64,000 nt of DNA, taken from assembly GCA_007695225.1 (NCBI GenBank), contig REED01000173.1:89588-153587 (forward strand), read 5' to 3'. This DNA is from Gemmatimonadales bacterium (lineage in GTDB: Bacteria > Gemmatimonadota > Gemmatimonadetes > Longimicrobiales > Gaopeijiaceae). A program made the translations under genes and the position numbers. The notes under the pieces were generated by a model that ran no database searches, had not been told where the DNA came from, and saw only the letters and a program-made list of their open reading frames with translations. Positions 27,394 through 35,597 of the stretch are shown here, piece after piece. Every line of letters starts with the position of its first letter. Within the stretch, counting starts at the first letter, position 1.

Positions 27394-28221
27394 TCAGCGG
27401 CCTTCCAATTCCCGGGAAAGGCGGATGAAGGTCTCGGGGGCCAGCGTCTCAGGGCGTGCCCGGAAGTCGACCCCGAGGGAGCCCAGGAGGGCCTCGGCCC
27501 CCGTCCGTCCCAGCGCAATTTCCGGATGGTCTCTGAGAATCTTCCCCATCTGCTTCCGTCGCCACTGAAAGGCGGCGCGGGTGAGTCTCCGTAGGGCCGC
27601 TTCCTCGCCGATCTCCAGGGGAGGGGGGACCAGAGGACGGATTCGGAGCACGGTGGAGTCCACCTTGGGCCGGGGTCGAAACGCACCGGGCGGCACGTGG
27701 AGGACCCGTTCCGCCTGTGCAACCGTCTGCACCCCCACCGATAGCGCCCCGTATTCCTTTCCCCCGGGGGTGGCCAGAACGCGGTCCGCCACCTCACGCT
27801 GCACCATGAGGAGGATTTCCCGGGGGCGGGGACGCTCGAGGAGGTGGAAGAGGATGGGAGTTGTGAGGTTGTAGGGGATATTCCCCACCACCCGGAGTCG
27901 ACCCGGGTCCGGCACAAGTGCCCCCAGGGGGAGATTCAGGATATCATCCTGGATGACCTCCACCGAGGGCCGATCCTGGTAGCGGGCCACGAGGTCGGCC
28001 GCCAGATCCCGATCCAGCTCCACCAGGAGGAGGTGGTCCACCACCTCGGCCAGGTGCTGGGTGAGGGCGCCCTGCCCCGGGCCGATCTCCAGCACCGTCT
28101 CCCCCGGCTCCACGCCCACCGCTTCCACGATCTTCCGCTGCAGATTGGGGTCCACCAGGAAGTTCTGCCCCATGGACCGACGGGCCCGATGCCTCCGCTG
28201 CGACTCCTCCGGGGACTCCAC
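27394..28221 (-). CDS. rsmA: 16S rRNA (adenine1518/1519-N6)-dimethyltransferase
   Basis: The 275-residue KsgA/RsmA enzyme dimethylates two adenines near the 16S rRNA 3' end. It begins RARRSMGQNFLVDPNLQRKIVEA and has the SAM motif VLEIGPGQGALTQHLAE, DDILNL and the catalytic VVGNIPYNLTTPILFHLL. The start is GTG. It is 3 bp beyond the PP2C phosphatase stop and ends the partner-switching operon. Length is normal. Confidence 0.95.
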   Translation of the reverse strand: MESPEESQRRHRARRSMGQNFLVDPNLQRKIVEAVGVEPGETVLEIGPGQGALTQHLAEVVDHLLLVELDRDLAADLVARYQDRPSVEVIQDDILNLPLGALVPDPGRLRVVGNIPYNLTTPILFHLLERPRPREILLMVQREVADRVLATPGGKEYGALSVGVQTVAQAERVLHVPPGAFRPRPKVDSTVLRIRPLVPPPLEIGEEAALRRLTRAAFQWRRKQMGKILRDHPEIALGRTGAEALLGSLGVDFRARPETLAPETFIRLSRELEGR

Positions 28222-28224
28222 GCT

Positions 28225-29805
28225 TCAGAGCCGAAGCACGACGGCCGACCGGTCATCCCCCTCCTGCAGGGGGCCACCTCTCTCCAGGGCGAAGAGGGCC
28301 TCGACGATGTCCCGCGCAGGACGATCCCGGAGGTGGCTCGCCGCCTCCACGACCCTCAGTTCCGCCTCGATGCGGGAGTCGGCCTCCAGGGTATCCGAGA
28401 GCCCGTCGGTGAATAGGAGAAGGAGGTCCCGCCCCGGTGTCCATGCCACCCGCTCCACCTGGTACTCCTCTGCGGAACTGATCCCCATGGGAAGGTCCAG
28501 GGCGTCGAGGCGCTGGTGAGTGCCATCCTCCCGGATGATAAAGGCGTGGGGGTGTCCGGCATTGGCATAGACCAGCTCCCCCCGCTCCGGGTCCAGGACC
28601 CCGTAGAAGAGGGTCAGGTACATCTCGGTGGTCTCGAGCTCGGAGCGCAGGGCCTCCCCCATTTCAGTGAGTACCTGTCCGGGGCTCTCCACCTCGGAGA
28701 CATAGATGGAGCCGGCGCTCATGGAGAGGGCCATGATGAGGGCCGCCGGGAACCCGTGGCTGGACACATCCCCGATCATGACGCCGAACCGGCCTCCCGG
28801 GAGCCGGAAGAGTTGATAGAAGTCTCCCCCCACCAGTTCCGCCGGCTCCACCCGGGCACCCACCCGATCCGGGTCGAAGTTGTTGGTGTCGGGGAGGAGC
28901 TTCATCTGGAGGTCGTGGGCCAGTTCCATCTCCCGGCCCACCCGTTCCCGCTCCACCGATTCGTGGATGAGCCGGTTGTTCTCCAGGGCCGCACCCACCT
29001 GCGAGGCGATGGCGCTGAGCAGCTTTTGGTCCGACGCTGTGAATCTCCCGCCCCGACGGCGGCCGATGAGGTTGATGACCCCCACCGCCCGAACGTCTCC
29101 CTCGGGGGGAGTGAAGCGGATGGGAACCGAGAGAACCGAGTCGCCCCGGGGCCCGGCACCCCCTTCGCCGTCGTCATTGGGGCGCAGGCCGTCCCCGGTG
29201 AGGATGAGGGGACGCCCCTCGGTGAATACCTGGGTGGTGATGGAGGACACGTCAGAGGAAGCCAGGGTCCCCTCCTGCCCGTTCCCCCCGACCGAAGCCA
29301 CCAGGTTCAGAAGGTCCTCCTCCCGGGAATGGACCCAGAGGGAGCCCCGGAGGGCTCCCATGACGTCGCAGACCTCGGCCAGGATGAGGCGGGCCGCATC
29401 CCGGAGGCGAAGGACGGATCCCAGGGTCTCGGAGATGGAGTAGAGGAGGTTGATCTCCTCGTAGCGCTCGGAGACCTCGTAGGTGAAGAACCGGATCTCC
29501 TCGGCGTACTGGTAGAGGCTCTCCAGAGTGGACCGAAGCACATTGGCCGCGTGACGGCCCACCTCGTCCACAGGAAGCCGGACCTCCAGCACCAGATCCG
29601 AGCCGTCACGAACGGGAACCGAGAGGAGGACGGAATCCGGGCGGGGTTCAATCTCTCCCCCGGATTCGGGAAAAAGATGGAAGGGACGATCCCGCCCCCG
29701 GGGAAACCAGAGGTGGAGATCCAGGTGGAATCCCCTGCCGAACTCGGTGAGCACCTGCGCCACCGCCTCCGGGAGAAGCTCCCGGGCGGTGCGCTCCTGG
29801 GTCAT
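28225..29805 (-). CDS. PP2C-type serine phosphatase with GAF domain (RsbU/SpoIIE-like)
   Basis: The 526-residue soluble protein has an N-terminal region of about 125 residues, a GAF domain (about 130-275, LYSISETLGSVLRLRDAARLI) and a C-terminal SpoIIE/PP2C phosphatase (ELVGGDFYQLFRLPGGRFGVMIGDVSSHGFPAALIMALS; YANAGHPHAFII; LLLFTDGLSDTLEADS) with the metal-binding Asp residues. It should dephosphorylate the STAS protein encoded upstream. It overlaps the anti-sigma kinase gene by 4 bp. Confidence 0.92.
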   Translation of the reverse strand: MTQERTARELLPEAVAQVLTEFGRGFHLDLHLWFPRGRDRPFHLFPESGGEIEPRPDSVLLSVPVRDGSDLVLEVRLPVDEVGRHAANVLRSTLESLYQYAEEIRFFTYEVSERYEEINLLYSISETLGSVLRLRDAARLILAEVCDVMGALRGSLWVHSREEDLLNLVASVGGNGQEGTLASSDVSSITTQVFTEGRPLILTGDGLRPNDDGEGGAGPRGDSVLSVPIRFTPPEGDVRAVGVINLIGRRRGGRFTASDQKLLSAIASQVGAALENNRLIHESVERERVGREMELAHDLQMKLLPDTNNFDPDRVGARVEPAELVGGDFYQLFRLPGGRFGVMIGDVSSHGFPAALIMALSMSAGSIYVSEVESPGQVLTEMGEALRSELETTEMYLTLFYGVLDPERGELVYANAGHPHAFIIREDGTHQRLDALDLPMGISSAEEYQVERVAWTPGRDLLLLFTDGLSDTLEADSRIEAELRVVEAASHLRDRPARDIVEALFALERGGPLQEGDDRSAVVLRL

Positions 29806-30242
29806 GCGGAGGCCTCGTGCACCCTCGTATGGGAATCCGGGAGAAGGAGCACGAGGGTCACGGCGTTGCCCCGCTCGTTGAAGTGGACCTCGTCCATGAG
29901 TTTCCGCATGAGAAAGATCCCCCGACCACCCTCCCTCCGGAGGTTGGCAGGAACCGTGGGGTCCGGGACCCCGTTCGGATTGAAGCCGTCTCCCTGGTCG
30001 GTGACCCGGGCCCTGAGACGATTCCCCTGGACGAAGACCTCCACCCGGACCCGCTTCGACGGATCTCGACGGTTGCCGTAGATCATGGCGTTGGCCAGGG
30101 CCTCGGTGAGGCAGACCCGGAAGTTGAAACGGAGCTTCCGCGCCACGCTTTCACAGGTGGTGCAGCGGTGGACGACGAATTCCACCGCCTCCTCGATGAA
30201 CTGGAGGTCGTTGGGAAGTTCGAAGACGAGTTCTCGATCCAT
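29802..30242 (-). CDS. Anti-sigma regulatory factor, serine kinase (RsbW/SpoIIAB-like)
   Basis: The 146-residue GHKL ATPase-fold protein has the N-box ALANAMIYGNRRDPSKRVRVEV and the G-boxes VTDQGDGFNP and GGRGIFLMRKLMDEV. Such kinases phosphorylate the STAS antagonist or bind a sigma factor. It lies between the STAS and PP2C genes. No sigma factor gene is present in the window, so the final output is unknown. Confidence 0.92.
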   Translation of the reverse strand: MDRELVFELPNDLQFIEEAVEFVVHRCTTCESVARKLRFNFRVCLTEALANAMIYGNRRDPSKRVRVEVFVQGNRLRARVTDQGDGFNPNGVPDPTVPANLRREGGRGIFLMRKLMDEVHFNERGNAVTLVLLLPDSHTRVHEASA

Positions 30243-30312
30243 GGATCCCCCGGGACCAGGCCGTCGTTTCGCCGATGGATCATTCTCATCGGCGGTGGGG
30301 GAGGGTCTGGGG

Positions 30313-30645
30313 TCAGAAGCCCGCCAGCCCCTCCTCCCTTGATCCAGCGATGCGGAACAGGGTGTCCAACTTGGTCAACTCGAAGAGGGTCCGGAGGTCC
30401 TCATTCAGGCTGGAAAGACGAAGCTCACCCCCCTGTTCCCGGATCTTCTTGGAGAGGCTCACCAGGACGCCGAGCCCCGAGGAGTCGATGTAGCCGGTCT
30501 CGGTGAAGTCGATGAGAATCTTTCGAGCTCCCTGCTCCACCTCCTCCAGAACACGCTGCTTCAGTTCCTGCCGATTCCCAACGATGAGCTGGCCGTCCAC
30601 GTCTATGACGGTGACCTCCCCGTCCCGCTTCACCTGAAACGCCAT
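30313..30645 (-). CDS. STAS-domain anti-sigma factor antagonist (RsbV/SpoIIAA-like)
   Basis: The protein is 110 residues from ATG 30645, which has GGAG at -9. The STAS signature FTETGYIDSSGLGVLVSLSKKI contains the conserved phosphorylatable serine (DSSG). It is the antagonist of the three-gene switch: kinase phosphorylates it, phosphatase resets it. It starts the STAS-kinase-phosphatase-rsmA operon; 181 bp separate it from pta. Confidence 0.94.
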   Translation of the reverse strand: MAFQVKRDGEVTVIDVDGQLIVGNRQELKQRVLEEVEQGARKILIDFTETGYIDSSGLGVLVSLSKKIREQGGELRLSSLNEDLRTLFELTKLDTLFRIAGSREEGLAGF

Positions 30646-30694
30646 GGGTGCTCCATTTCCTCGAAGTCCGCAGTCGGAGCTGCGGAGCGTGGGG

Positions 30695-30718
30695 TCCACC
30701 GCAGACTCCGCAGGTGGA
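30695..30718. repeat. Imperfect palindrome upstream of STAS gene
   Basis: TCCACCGCAGACTCCGCAGGTGGA has 6-bp complementary arms with a further GC pair inside. It lies in the 181-bp gap between pta and the STAS gene. It could be a weak terminator for pta or an operator; no other feature is evident there. Confidence 0.4.
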
Positions 30719-30826
30719 CAGGGTTACTGCCGGGCGCACAATCTACCCTACGTTCGGGCGACGCGGCATCAAAAGCTATTCCCGCCGCGCGCCGAGGGGC
30801 AAGATGCCATCCAGGATGGGGGCGGC

Positions 30827-31819
30827 TCAGGGGGCCGCCAGGGAGGTGATACAGGCCACGTTCACGATGTCTGCGGCAGTGGCTCCCCTGGAAAGATCGT
30901 TGCAGGGCCGATGGAGACCCTGGACAATGGGCCCCACGGCCTCTGCCCGGGCCATCCGCTGGACCAGCTTATAGGCAATGTTCCCCGCGTCCAGGTCGGG
31001 GAATACCAGGACGTTGGCCGCTCCCCCCACCGCCGAGTCCGGCGCCTTCCTCCTCGCCACCGCCTCCATGAGGGCGGTATCCGCCTGGAACTCCCCGTCG
31101 GAGGGGATCCCGGGCTCCATGTCCCGAAAGAGGGCCAGGGCCTCCCGCACCCGCTCCACCGAGGGTCCTGCGGCGCTTCCCCGGCTGCTGTAGGAGAGGA
31201 AGGCCACCACGGGCGAATCCCCCACCACCTTTCGACGGGCCCGGGCGGCGGCCACGGCGATCTGGGCCAGCTGAGGGCCGGTGGGGTCGGGAACCACCGC
31301 GCAGTCGGTGAAGGTGAGCACCTCCTCCCCCCGTCCCCGGAACTCGGGAACCACCATGTAGAAGGCCGAGGAGATGGTCCGAATCCCCTCCTCCGGGCCC
31401 ACGCACCAGAGGGCCGCACGGAGAACGTCGCCCGTGGCATGGACCGCTCCGGCCACCGACCCATCCGCCTCCCCAAGCGCCACCATGAGGGCGCCTCGGA
31501 AGAGGGGGTCGCGAATCCGAATCCGGGCCTCGGATTCGGTGAGTCCCCGGGCTCGCCGCCGAGCCAGGAGCCGGGTGACGTATTTGCCCGTGTCCTGCAT
31601 GGAGCGAGGATCCACCACCTCCACGGCTCCGGGATCTCCGCCGGCGGCCAGGAGGCCATCCCGGAGGGTGGCGGGGTCCCCCAGGAGGACCGGGTGCAGG
31701 AGACCATGGACCTGGATCTCCGCCGCCGCCGCCAGGGTCCGGGGGTCCTCTCCCTCAGGGAAGACGATGCGCCGGGGACGGTCACGGGCCCGCGTCCGCA
31801 CTCCCTCTAGGAAGCTCAC
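30827..31819 (-). CDS. pta: Phosphate acetyltransferase
   Basis: The 330-residue enzyme converts acetyl-CoA and phosphate to acetyl phosphate. It has [20 protein letters not shown] at the N-terminus, [37 protein letters not shown] and the terminal blocks [43 protein letters not shown]. It is the short form, without the N-terminal DRTGG-type domains. The start is GTG and overlaps the coaD stop by 4 bp. No ackA is in the window. Phosphate butyryltransferase is a less likely alternative. Confidence 0.92.
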   Translation of the reverse strand: MSFLEGVRTRARDRPRRIVFPEGEDPRTLAAAAEIQVHGLLHPVLLGDPATLRDGLLAAGGDPGAVEVVDPRSMQDTGKYVTRLLARRRARGLTESEARIRIRDPLFRGALMVALGEADGSVAGAVHATGDVLRAALWCVGPEEGIRTISSAFYMVVPEFRGRGEEVLTFTDCAVVPDPTGPQLAQIAVAAARARRKVVGDSPVVAFLSYSSRGSAAGPSVERVREALALFRDMEPGIPSDGEFQADTALMEAVARRKAPDSAVGGAANVLVFPDLDAGNIAYKLVQRMARAEAVGPIVQGLHRPCNDLSRGATAADIVNVACITSLAAP

Positions 31820-32325
31820 GCGTCCTCCTCTCCGAAGCGGCGTTCCATCCGGCGCAGGACCGAAGGCGAGACGAAGGGGGAGATGTCCCCGCCGAGGCGC
31901 GCCACCTCCCGGACCAGGGAAGCAGAGAGGAAGGAGAGGTGGGCGTCAGGTGTCAGGAAGATGAACTCCGCCTCGGGATCCATCTCCCGGTTCATCTGGG
32001 CCATCTGGAATTCGTACTCGAAATCCGAGACCGCCCGGAGACCCCGAACGACGAAGTCCGCCTTCGCCTCTCGGAGAAACCGGACCAGGAGCCCCTGAAA
32101 CGCGATGCATTCGATGCGGGGCTCGTCGGCGAAGACCTCCTGGAGCATCTCCACCCTCTCCTCCAACGTGAAGGCCGGGCGCTTGGCCTGGGTCGCTGTT
32201 CCCGCCACCGCCACCACCACCCGATCCGCCACCCGCAGGGTGCGGCGGGCGATATCCTCATGGCCCAGGGTGACGGGGTCGAAGGAGCCGGGGTAGAGGG
32301 CCACGATCTCTCGGGTGCGGGTCAT
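31816..32325 (-). CDS. coaD: Phosphopantetheine adenylyltransferase
   Basis: The protein is 169 residues from ATG 32325; the track's longer ORF covers rsmD in another frame. The nucleotidyltransferase motif is [42 protein letters not shown] and the C-terminal [21 protein letters not shown] are diagnostic of CoaD, the penultimate step of coenzyme A synthesis. It overlaps rsmD and pta by 4 bp each, so CoA supply and acetyl-CoA use are co-transcribed. Confidence 0.96.
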   Translation of the reverse strand: MTRTREIVALYPGSFDPVTLGHEDIARRTLRVADRVVVAVAGTATQAKRPAFTLEERVEMLQEVFADEPRIECIAFQGLLVRFLREAKADFVVRGLRAVSDFEYEFQMAQMNREMDPEAEFIFLTPDAHLSFLSASLVREVARLGGDISPFVSPSVLRRMERRFGEEDA

Positions 32326-32849
32326 TCGAGTGCCTCGAGATGGGAAAGGGTGGTGTCCCCGTACCGTCGCTGTCGGAGGCCGGGAAGGTCGGGAAGGGGT
32401 TCGGCAGTCCGGTGCTCCACCCATAGCTCCCGGGCGAAGGGACGGGCCTGGAATCGCTCCAGGAGCCGGGCAGCCAGCCCCTGATCGTAGGGCGGGTCCG
32501 CCAGGGCCAGGTCGAAGGCCAGGGGGTCCACCGAGTCCAGGAAGGGGAAGACGTCGCCGGGTCGGATCTGGGCCCGTTCCCCTGCGTCCAGCTCCTGGAC
32601 ATTGGCGCGAAGGGCCTTGAGCGCCCCCCGGGCCCGCTCCACGAACACCACCTCTGCCGCGCCACGGGAGAGCGTCTCCAAGCCCAGTGCGCCGGAGCCG
32701 GCAAAGAGGTCCAGGACCCGGGATCCGGGAATCTGCGGGGCGAGGATCGACATCCACGCCTCCCTCACCCGGTCGGTGGTGGGGCGGACGCCGGTCCCGG
32801 CGGGGGCCGAGATCCGCCGTCCCCCCCATTCACCGGCGATGATCCTCAT
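32322..32849 (-). CDS. rsmD: 16S rRNA (guanine966-N2)-methyltransferase
   Basis: The protein is 175 residues from ATG 32849, which follows GGGGGAGG at ideal spacing. MRIIAGEWGGRRISAPAGTGVRPTTDRVREA is the characteristic start, VLDLFAGSGALGLETLSRGA the SAM loop and ALADPPYDQGL the catalytic DPPY. The rsmD-coaD pair is conserved across many bacteria. Confidence 0.96.
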   Translation of the reverse strand: MRIIAGEWGGRRISAPAGTGVRPTTDRVREAWMSILAPQIPGSRVLDLFAGSGALGLETLSRGAAEVVFVERARGALKALRANVQELDAGERAQIRPGDVFPFLDSVDPLAFDLALADPPYDQGLAARLLERFQARPFARELWVEHRTAEPLPDLPGLRQRRYGDTTLSHLEALE

Positions 32850-32862
32850 GGTGCCTCCCCCA

Positions 32863-34623
32863 TCAGCTGGACGCCTCCGCGGTTGGATCCCGCAGGTCCA
32901 GGAGCCGCGCCTGCAGGGTCCGCCGCCCTCGGTACTCGTTCTCCCGGAGCTGGAAGGCCAGGTCCATCGTGGGTCCCAGGGATCCCACAGGATGGCGTCG
33001 GGCGAGCCCGAATCCGATGGCGTCCAGTCCCCGTCTCCCATTCCCCAGGCGGAGCTTCAGGTGGTCCTTCCCCACCACTCGGGGTGGATCCGCCACTGGC
33101 GCCCCCCGACCAAGGAAGACGGGGCGGGCGTTGCCGATCCCGAAGGGCCCCAGGTAGCCCAACCAGTGGTGCAGTTCATCGGTGGCCTCCTCCAGGGGGA
33201 GCTCGGCATCGACCCGGAGAACCGGAGGGGGAATGCCGTCGGTGAGCTGGTCCCCCACCGCGTGGTTGAATGCAGCCCGGAAAGCGGGAAGGTGGAGGGC
33301 CTCCAGATCCAGGCCGGCGGCCTGCCGATGTCCCCCAAAACGGATGAGGTGCTCCCTGCACCGCTCCACGGCGTCGTGGAGGTGGACCTGGGGGATGGAA
33401 CGGGCGCTCCCCCTTCCCCGCTCCCCATCCAGCGCCACGAGGACCACGGGGCGGTGGATCCGCTCCACCACCCGGGAGGCCACGATGCCGATAACGCCCG
33501 GATGCCAGCCCTCCCCCGCCACCACTACCCCCAGGTCCCGCTCCGGTCGGTAGTCCCGGGCCAGGGTCTCCAGGGCCTGGTCCAGGGTCCGGCGATCCTC
33601 GGCCTTCCGGTGTCCATTCTCCTCCTCCAACTCCCCCGCCAGTGCGGACGCCTCTACCGGATCCTCTGTGAGGAGGAGGCGCAGGGCCACGCCGGCGTCC
33701 CCCATTCGCCCTACCGCGTTGATCCGGGGAGCCAACACGAAGCCCACCTGTCCCGCGTCCACCCCCTGCTCCCGGGCGGCGTCCAGTCCTGAGGCGTCCA
33801 TGAGGGCCTGGAGCCCCACCTTCTCGGTGTGGGCCAGGTAGCGGAGACCGAAACGGACGAGGATCCGGTTTGCGCCGGTGAGTGGTACCAGGTCCGCCAC
33901 CGTGGCCAGCGCCACCAGGTCCAGGTGGGAGTGGAGTTCCTCCTGGGGAAGCCCCCGCATCCGAGCCAGGAGGCGGGCCAACTGGAAGACCACACCCGTA
34001 CCACAGAGATCGCCTGCAGGATGGTGGCAGTCGGATCGGCTGGGATTCACCACGGCGAAGGCGGGAGGGAGTTCGGGCCCCGGCGTGTGGTGGTCGGTGA
34101 CGATGACGTCCATTCCCGACTCCCGGGCCCGTCGTATCGGATCCACCGCCCGGATCCCGGAGTCACAGGTGACGATGAGAGAGGCCCCGGCCTGCCGCGC
34201 TGCCTCCAAGCCTCCTTCGCCCAGGTCGTACCCGTCCCGGAGTCGGTGGGGAACGAAGGGCTCCACCTTCCCCCCCAACCGCCGAAGCCAGCGGGTGAGG
34301 AGGGCGGCGGCGCAGACCCCGTCCACGTCATAGTCCCCGTGGACCAGGATCGTCTCCCCCCCCTCCACGGCCCGGAGGATTCGCTCCGCCGCCTGAGGTG
34401 CGTCCGTCAGCGTCCCCGGATCCGGAAGGTCCTCCAGTCGAGGCCGGAGAAAGCGCCGCGCCACCTCCGGATCGGCATATCCCCGGGCGGCAAGGATCCC
34501 GCAGAGCGCGGGAGGAAGGGAGAGCTCCCCGGTGAGGCGACGGACCAGGTCCGGGTCCGGGGCCTCCCGAAGACGCCACCGGAGCTGGGGGGGGGGCGGG
34601 AGTTCCGGTGGGTCGCTCCCCAT
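32863..34623 (-). CDS. recJ: Single-stranded-DNA-specific exonuclease RecJ
   Basis: The protein is 586 residues from ATG 34623; the tracked start at 35040 lies under the next gene. The DHH phosphoesterase motifs are HGDYDVDGVCAAALL, CDSGI, VTDHHTPG (DHH) and DLVALATVADLVPL. The DHHA1 block GHRQAAGLDLEA follows and the OB-like domain ends the protein. It is a 5'-3' ssDNA exonuclease for recombination and mismatch repair. A gap of 97 bp separates it from the zinc-ribbon gene. Confidence 0.95.
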   Translation of the reverse strand: MGSDPPELPPPPQLRWRLREAPDPDLVRRLTGELSLPPALCGILAARGYADPEVARRFLRPRLEDLPDPGTLTDAPQAAERILRAVEGGETILVHGDYDVDGVCAAALLTRWLRRLGGKVEPFVPHRLRDGYDLGEGGLEAARQAGASLIVTCDSGIRAVDPIRRARESGMDVIVTDHHTPGPELPPAFAVVNPSRSDCHHPAGDLCGTGVVFQLARLLARMRGLPQEELHSHLDLVALATVADLVPLTGANRILVRFGLRYLAHTEKVGLQALMDASGLDAAREQGVDAGQVGFVLAPRINAVGRMGDAGVALRLLLTEDPVEASALAGELEEENGHRKAEDRRTLDQALETLARDYRPERDLGVVVAGEGWHPGVIGIVASRVVERIHRPVVLVALDGERGRGSARSIPQVHLHDAVERCREHLIRFGGHRQAAGLDLEALHLPAFRAAFNHAVGDQLTDGIPPPVLRVDAELPLEEATDELHHWLGYLGPFGIGNARPVFLGRGAPVADPPRVVGKDHLKLRLGNGRRGLDAIGFGLARRHPVGSLGPTMDLAFQLRENEYRGRRTLQARLLDLRDPTAEASS

Positions 34624-34720
34624 CACGGATGGAACTCCCGGTGGGTGTGCGCGGGAACTGTGGGGCCAGGGGCGCCCCGGGCGGGGCCCGCCCAGAATCC
34701 GCCCCTCCGGACAGGGCGTG

Positions 34721-35536
34721 TCACGCTCCCGGACTCTCCGACTGGGCCGCCTCGGTGTCGGCCGGCTCCATCCCCTCGGACTCGGGCTCGCCGGACTCGG
34801 ACTGGACGGGCGTCTCCTCTTCGGGCTCGGGCTCGGCGGTGAGGACCACCCCACAGGCTTCGCAGCGAAGGAGTGTACTTCCCCTTCGGATCTCGTTCTG
34901 GAGCTGAAGGGGAACCATGCCGTAGCAGGCACCGCAGGCACCGTCCTCCGTGAGGGTTGCCACGACCACCTTCCGTCCCGACCCGTGAAAGCTCTCGTAG
35001 ACGCGACGCTCGGCATCACCCAACGTTCCCAGGAGGACATCGCGTCGGGCCCGAAGGCGGGAGAGTCGGTCCTTCAGGGCTCCCCGCTGGGCCAGCATGG
35101 CCTCCTGATTCGGCTCCACCTCCGCCCGGGCCGCCAGCGTTGCCTCCTCCAGCTCCTCGAGGGCGATCTCGGAACGACGGACCTGCTCCAGGAGGGTCAT
35201 GGCCTCCTGTTCCTCCGCTTCGATGGCCCTCCGGATGAGATCCAGTTCGGTCCGGACCGCCGCCTCCTCCCGGAGATTGGAGACCTGGTTCAGACGCTCG
35301 TCCAGACGCTTCGCCCGGGCACGCTTGTCCTCGGCGCCCCGTTCCAGACGGCGGGCGTCGGTTCGCATCTGTTCCAGACGGTCGCGATTCTTGCCGAACT
35401 CCGCCTCAAGGCGGAGTGCCGGTTCCTCCACCTCGGCGAGCCGGGGATCGAAGGCTTCGATCTCGGATCGGAGGGTTCGGACCTCTTGGTCGATCTTCTG
35501 GAGCTCCCTGAGGGAGCCCATCATCGTCTTCGTCAT
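34721..35536 (-). CDS. Coiled-coil protein with C4 zinc ribbon (COG1579 type)
   Basis: The 271-residue protein is a long Glu/Arg-rich coiled coil (about residues 8-170) followed by a zinc ribbon with GACGACYGMVPLQLQNEIRR and LLRCEACGVVLTAE, two CxxC pairs about 25 residues apart. The C-terminal 35 residues are acidic and Ser-rich. COG1579-type proteins are linked to RNA or ribosome functions in other phyla. It lies between dnaG and recJ, suggesting a nucleic-acid role here, but none is shown by the sequence. Confidence 0.88.
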   Translation of the reverse strand: MTKTMMGSLRELQKIDQEVRTLRSEIEAFDPRLAEVEEPALRLEAEFGKNRDRLEQMRTDARRLERGAEDKRARAKRLDERLNQVSNLREEAAVRTELDLIRRAIEAEEQEAMTLLEQVRRSEIALEELEEATLAARAEVEPNQEAMLAQRGALKDRLSRLRARRDVLLGTLGDAERRVYESFHGSGRKVVVATLTEDGACGACYGMVPLQLQNEIRRGSTLLRCEACGVVLTAEPEPEEETPVQSESGEPESEGMEPADTEAAQSESPGA

Positions 35537-35597
35537 ACCACTTCCTTGCTCGGAATGATGTCTCCGGGCTCGCGAGGGGATCCCCGCCAGCCTCCCT

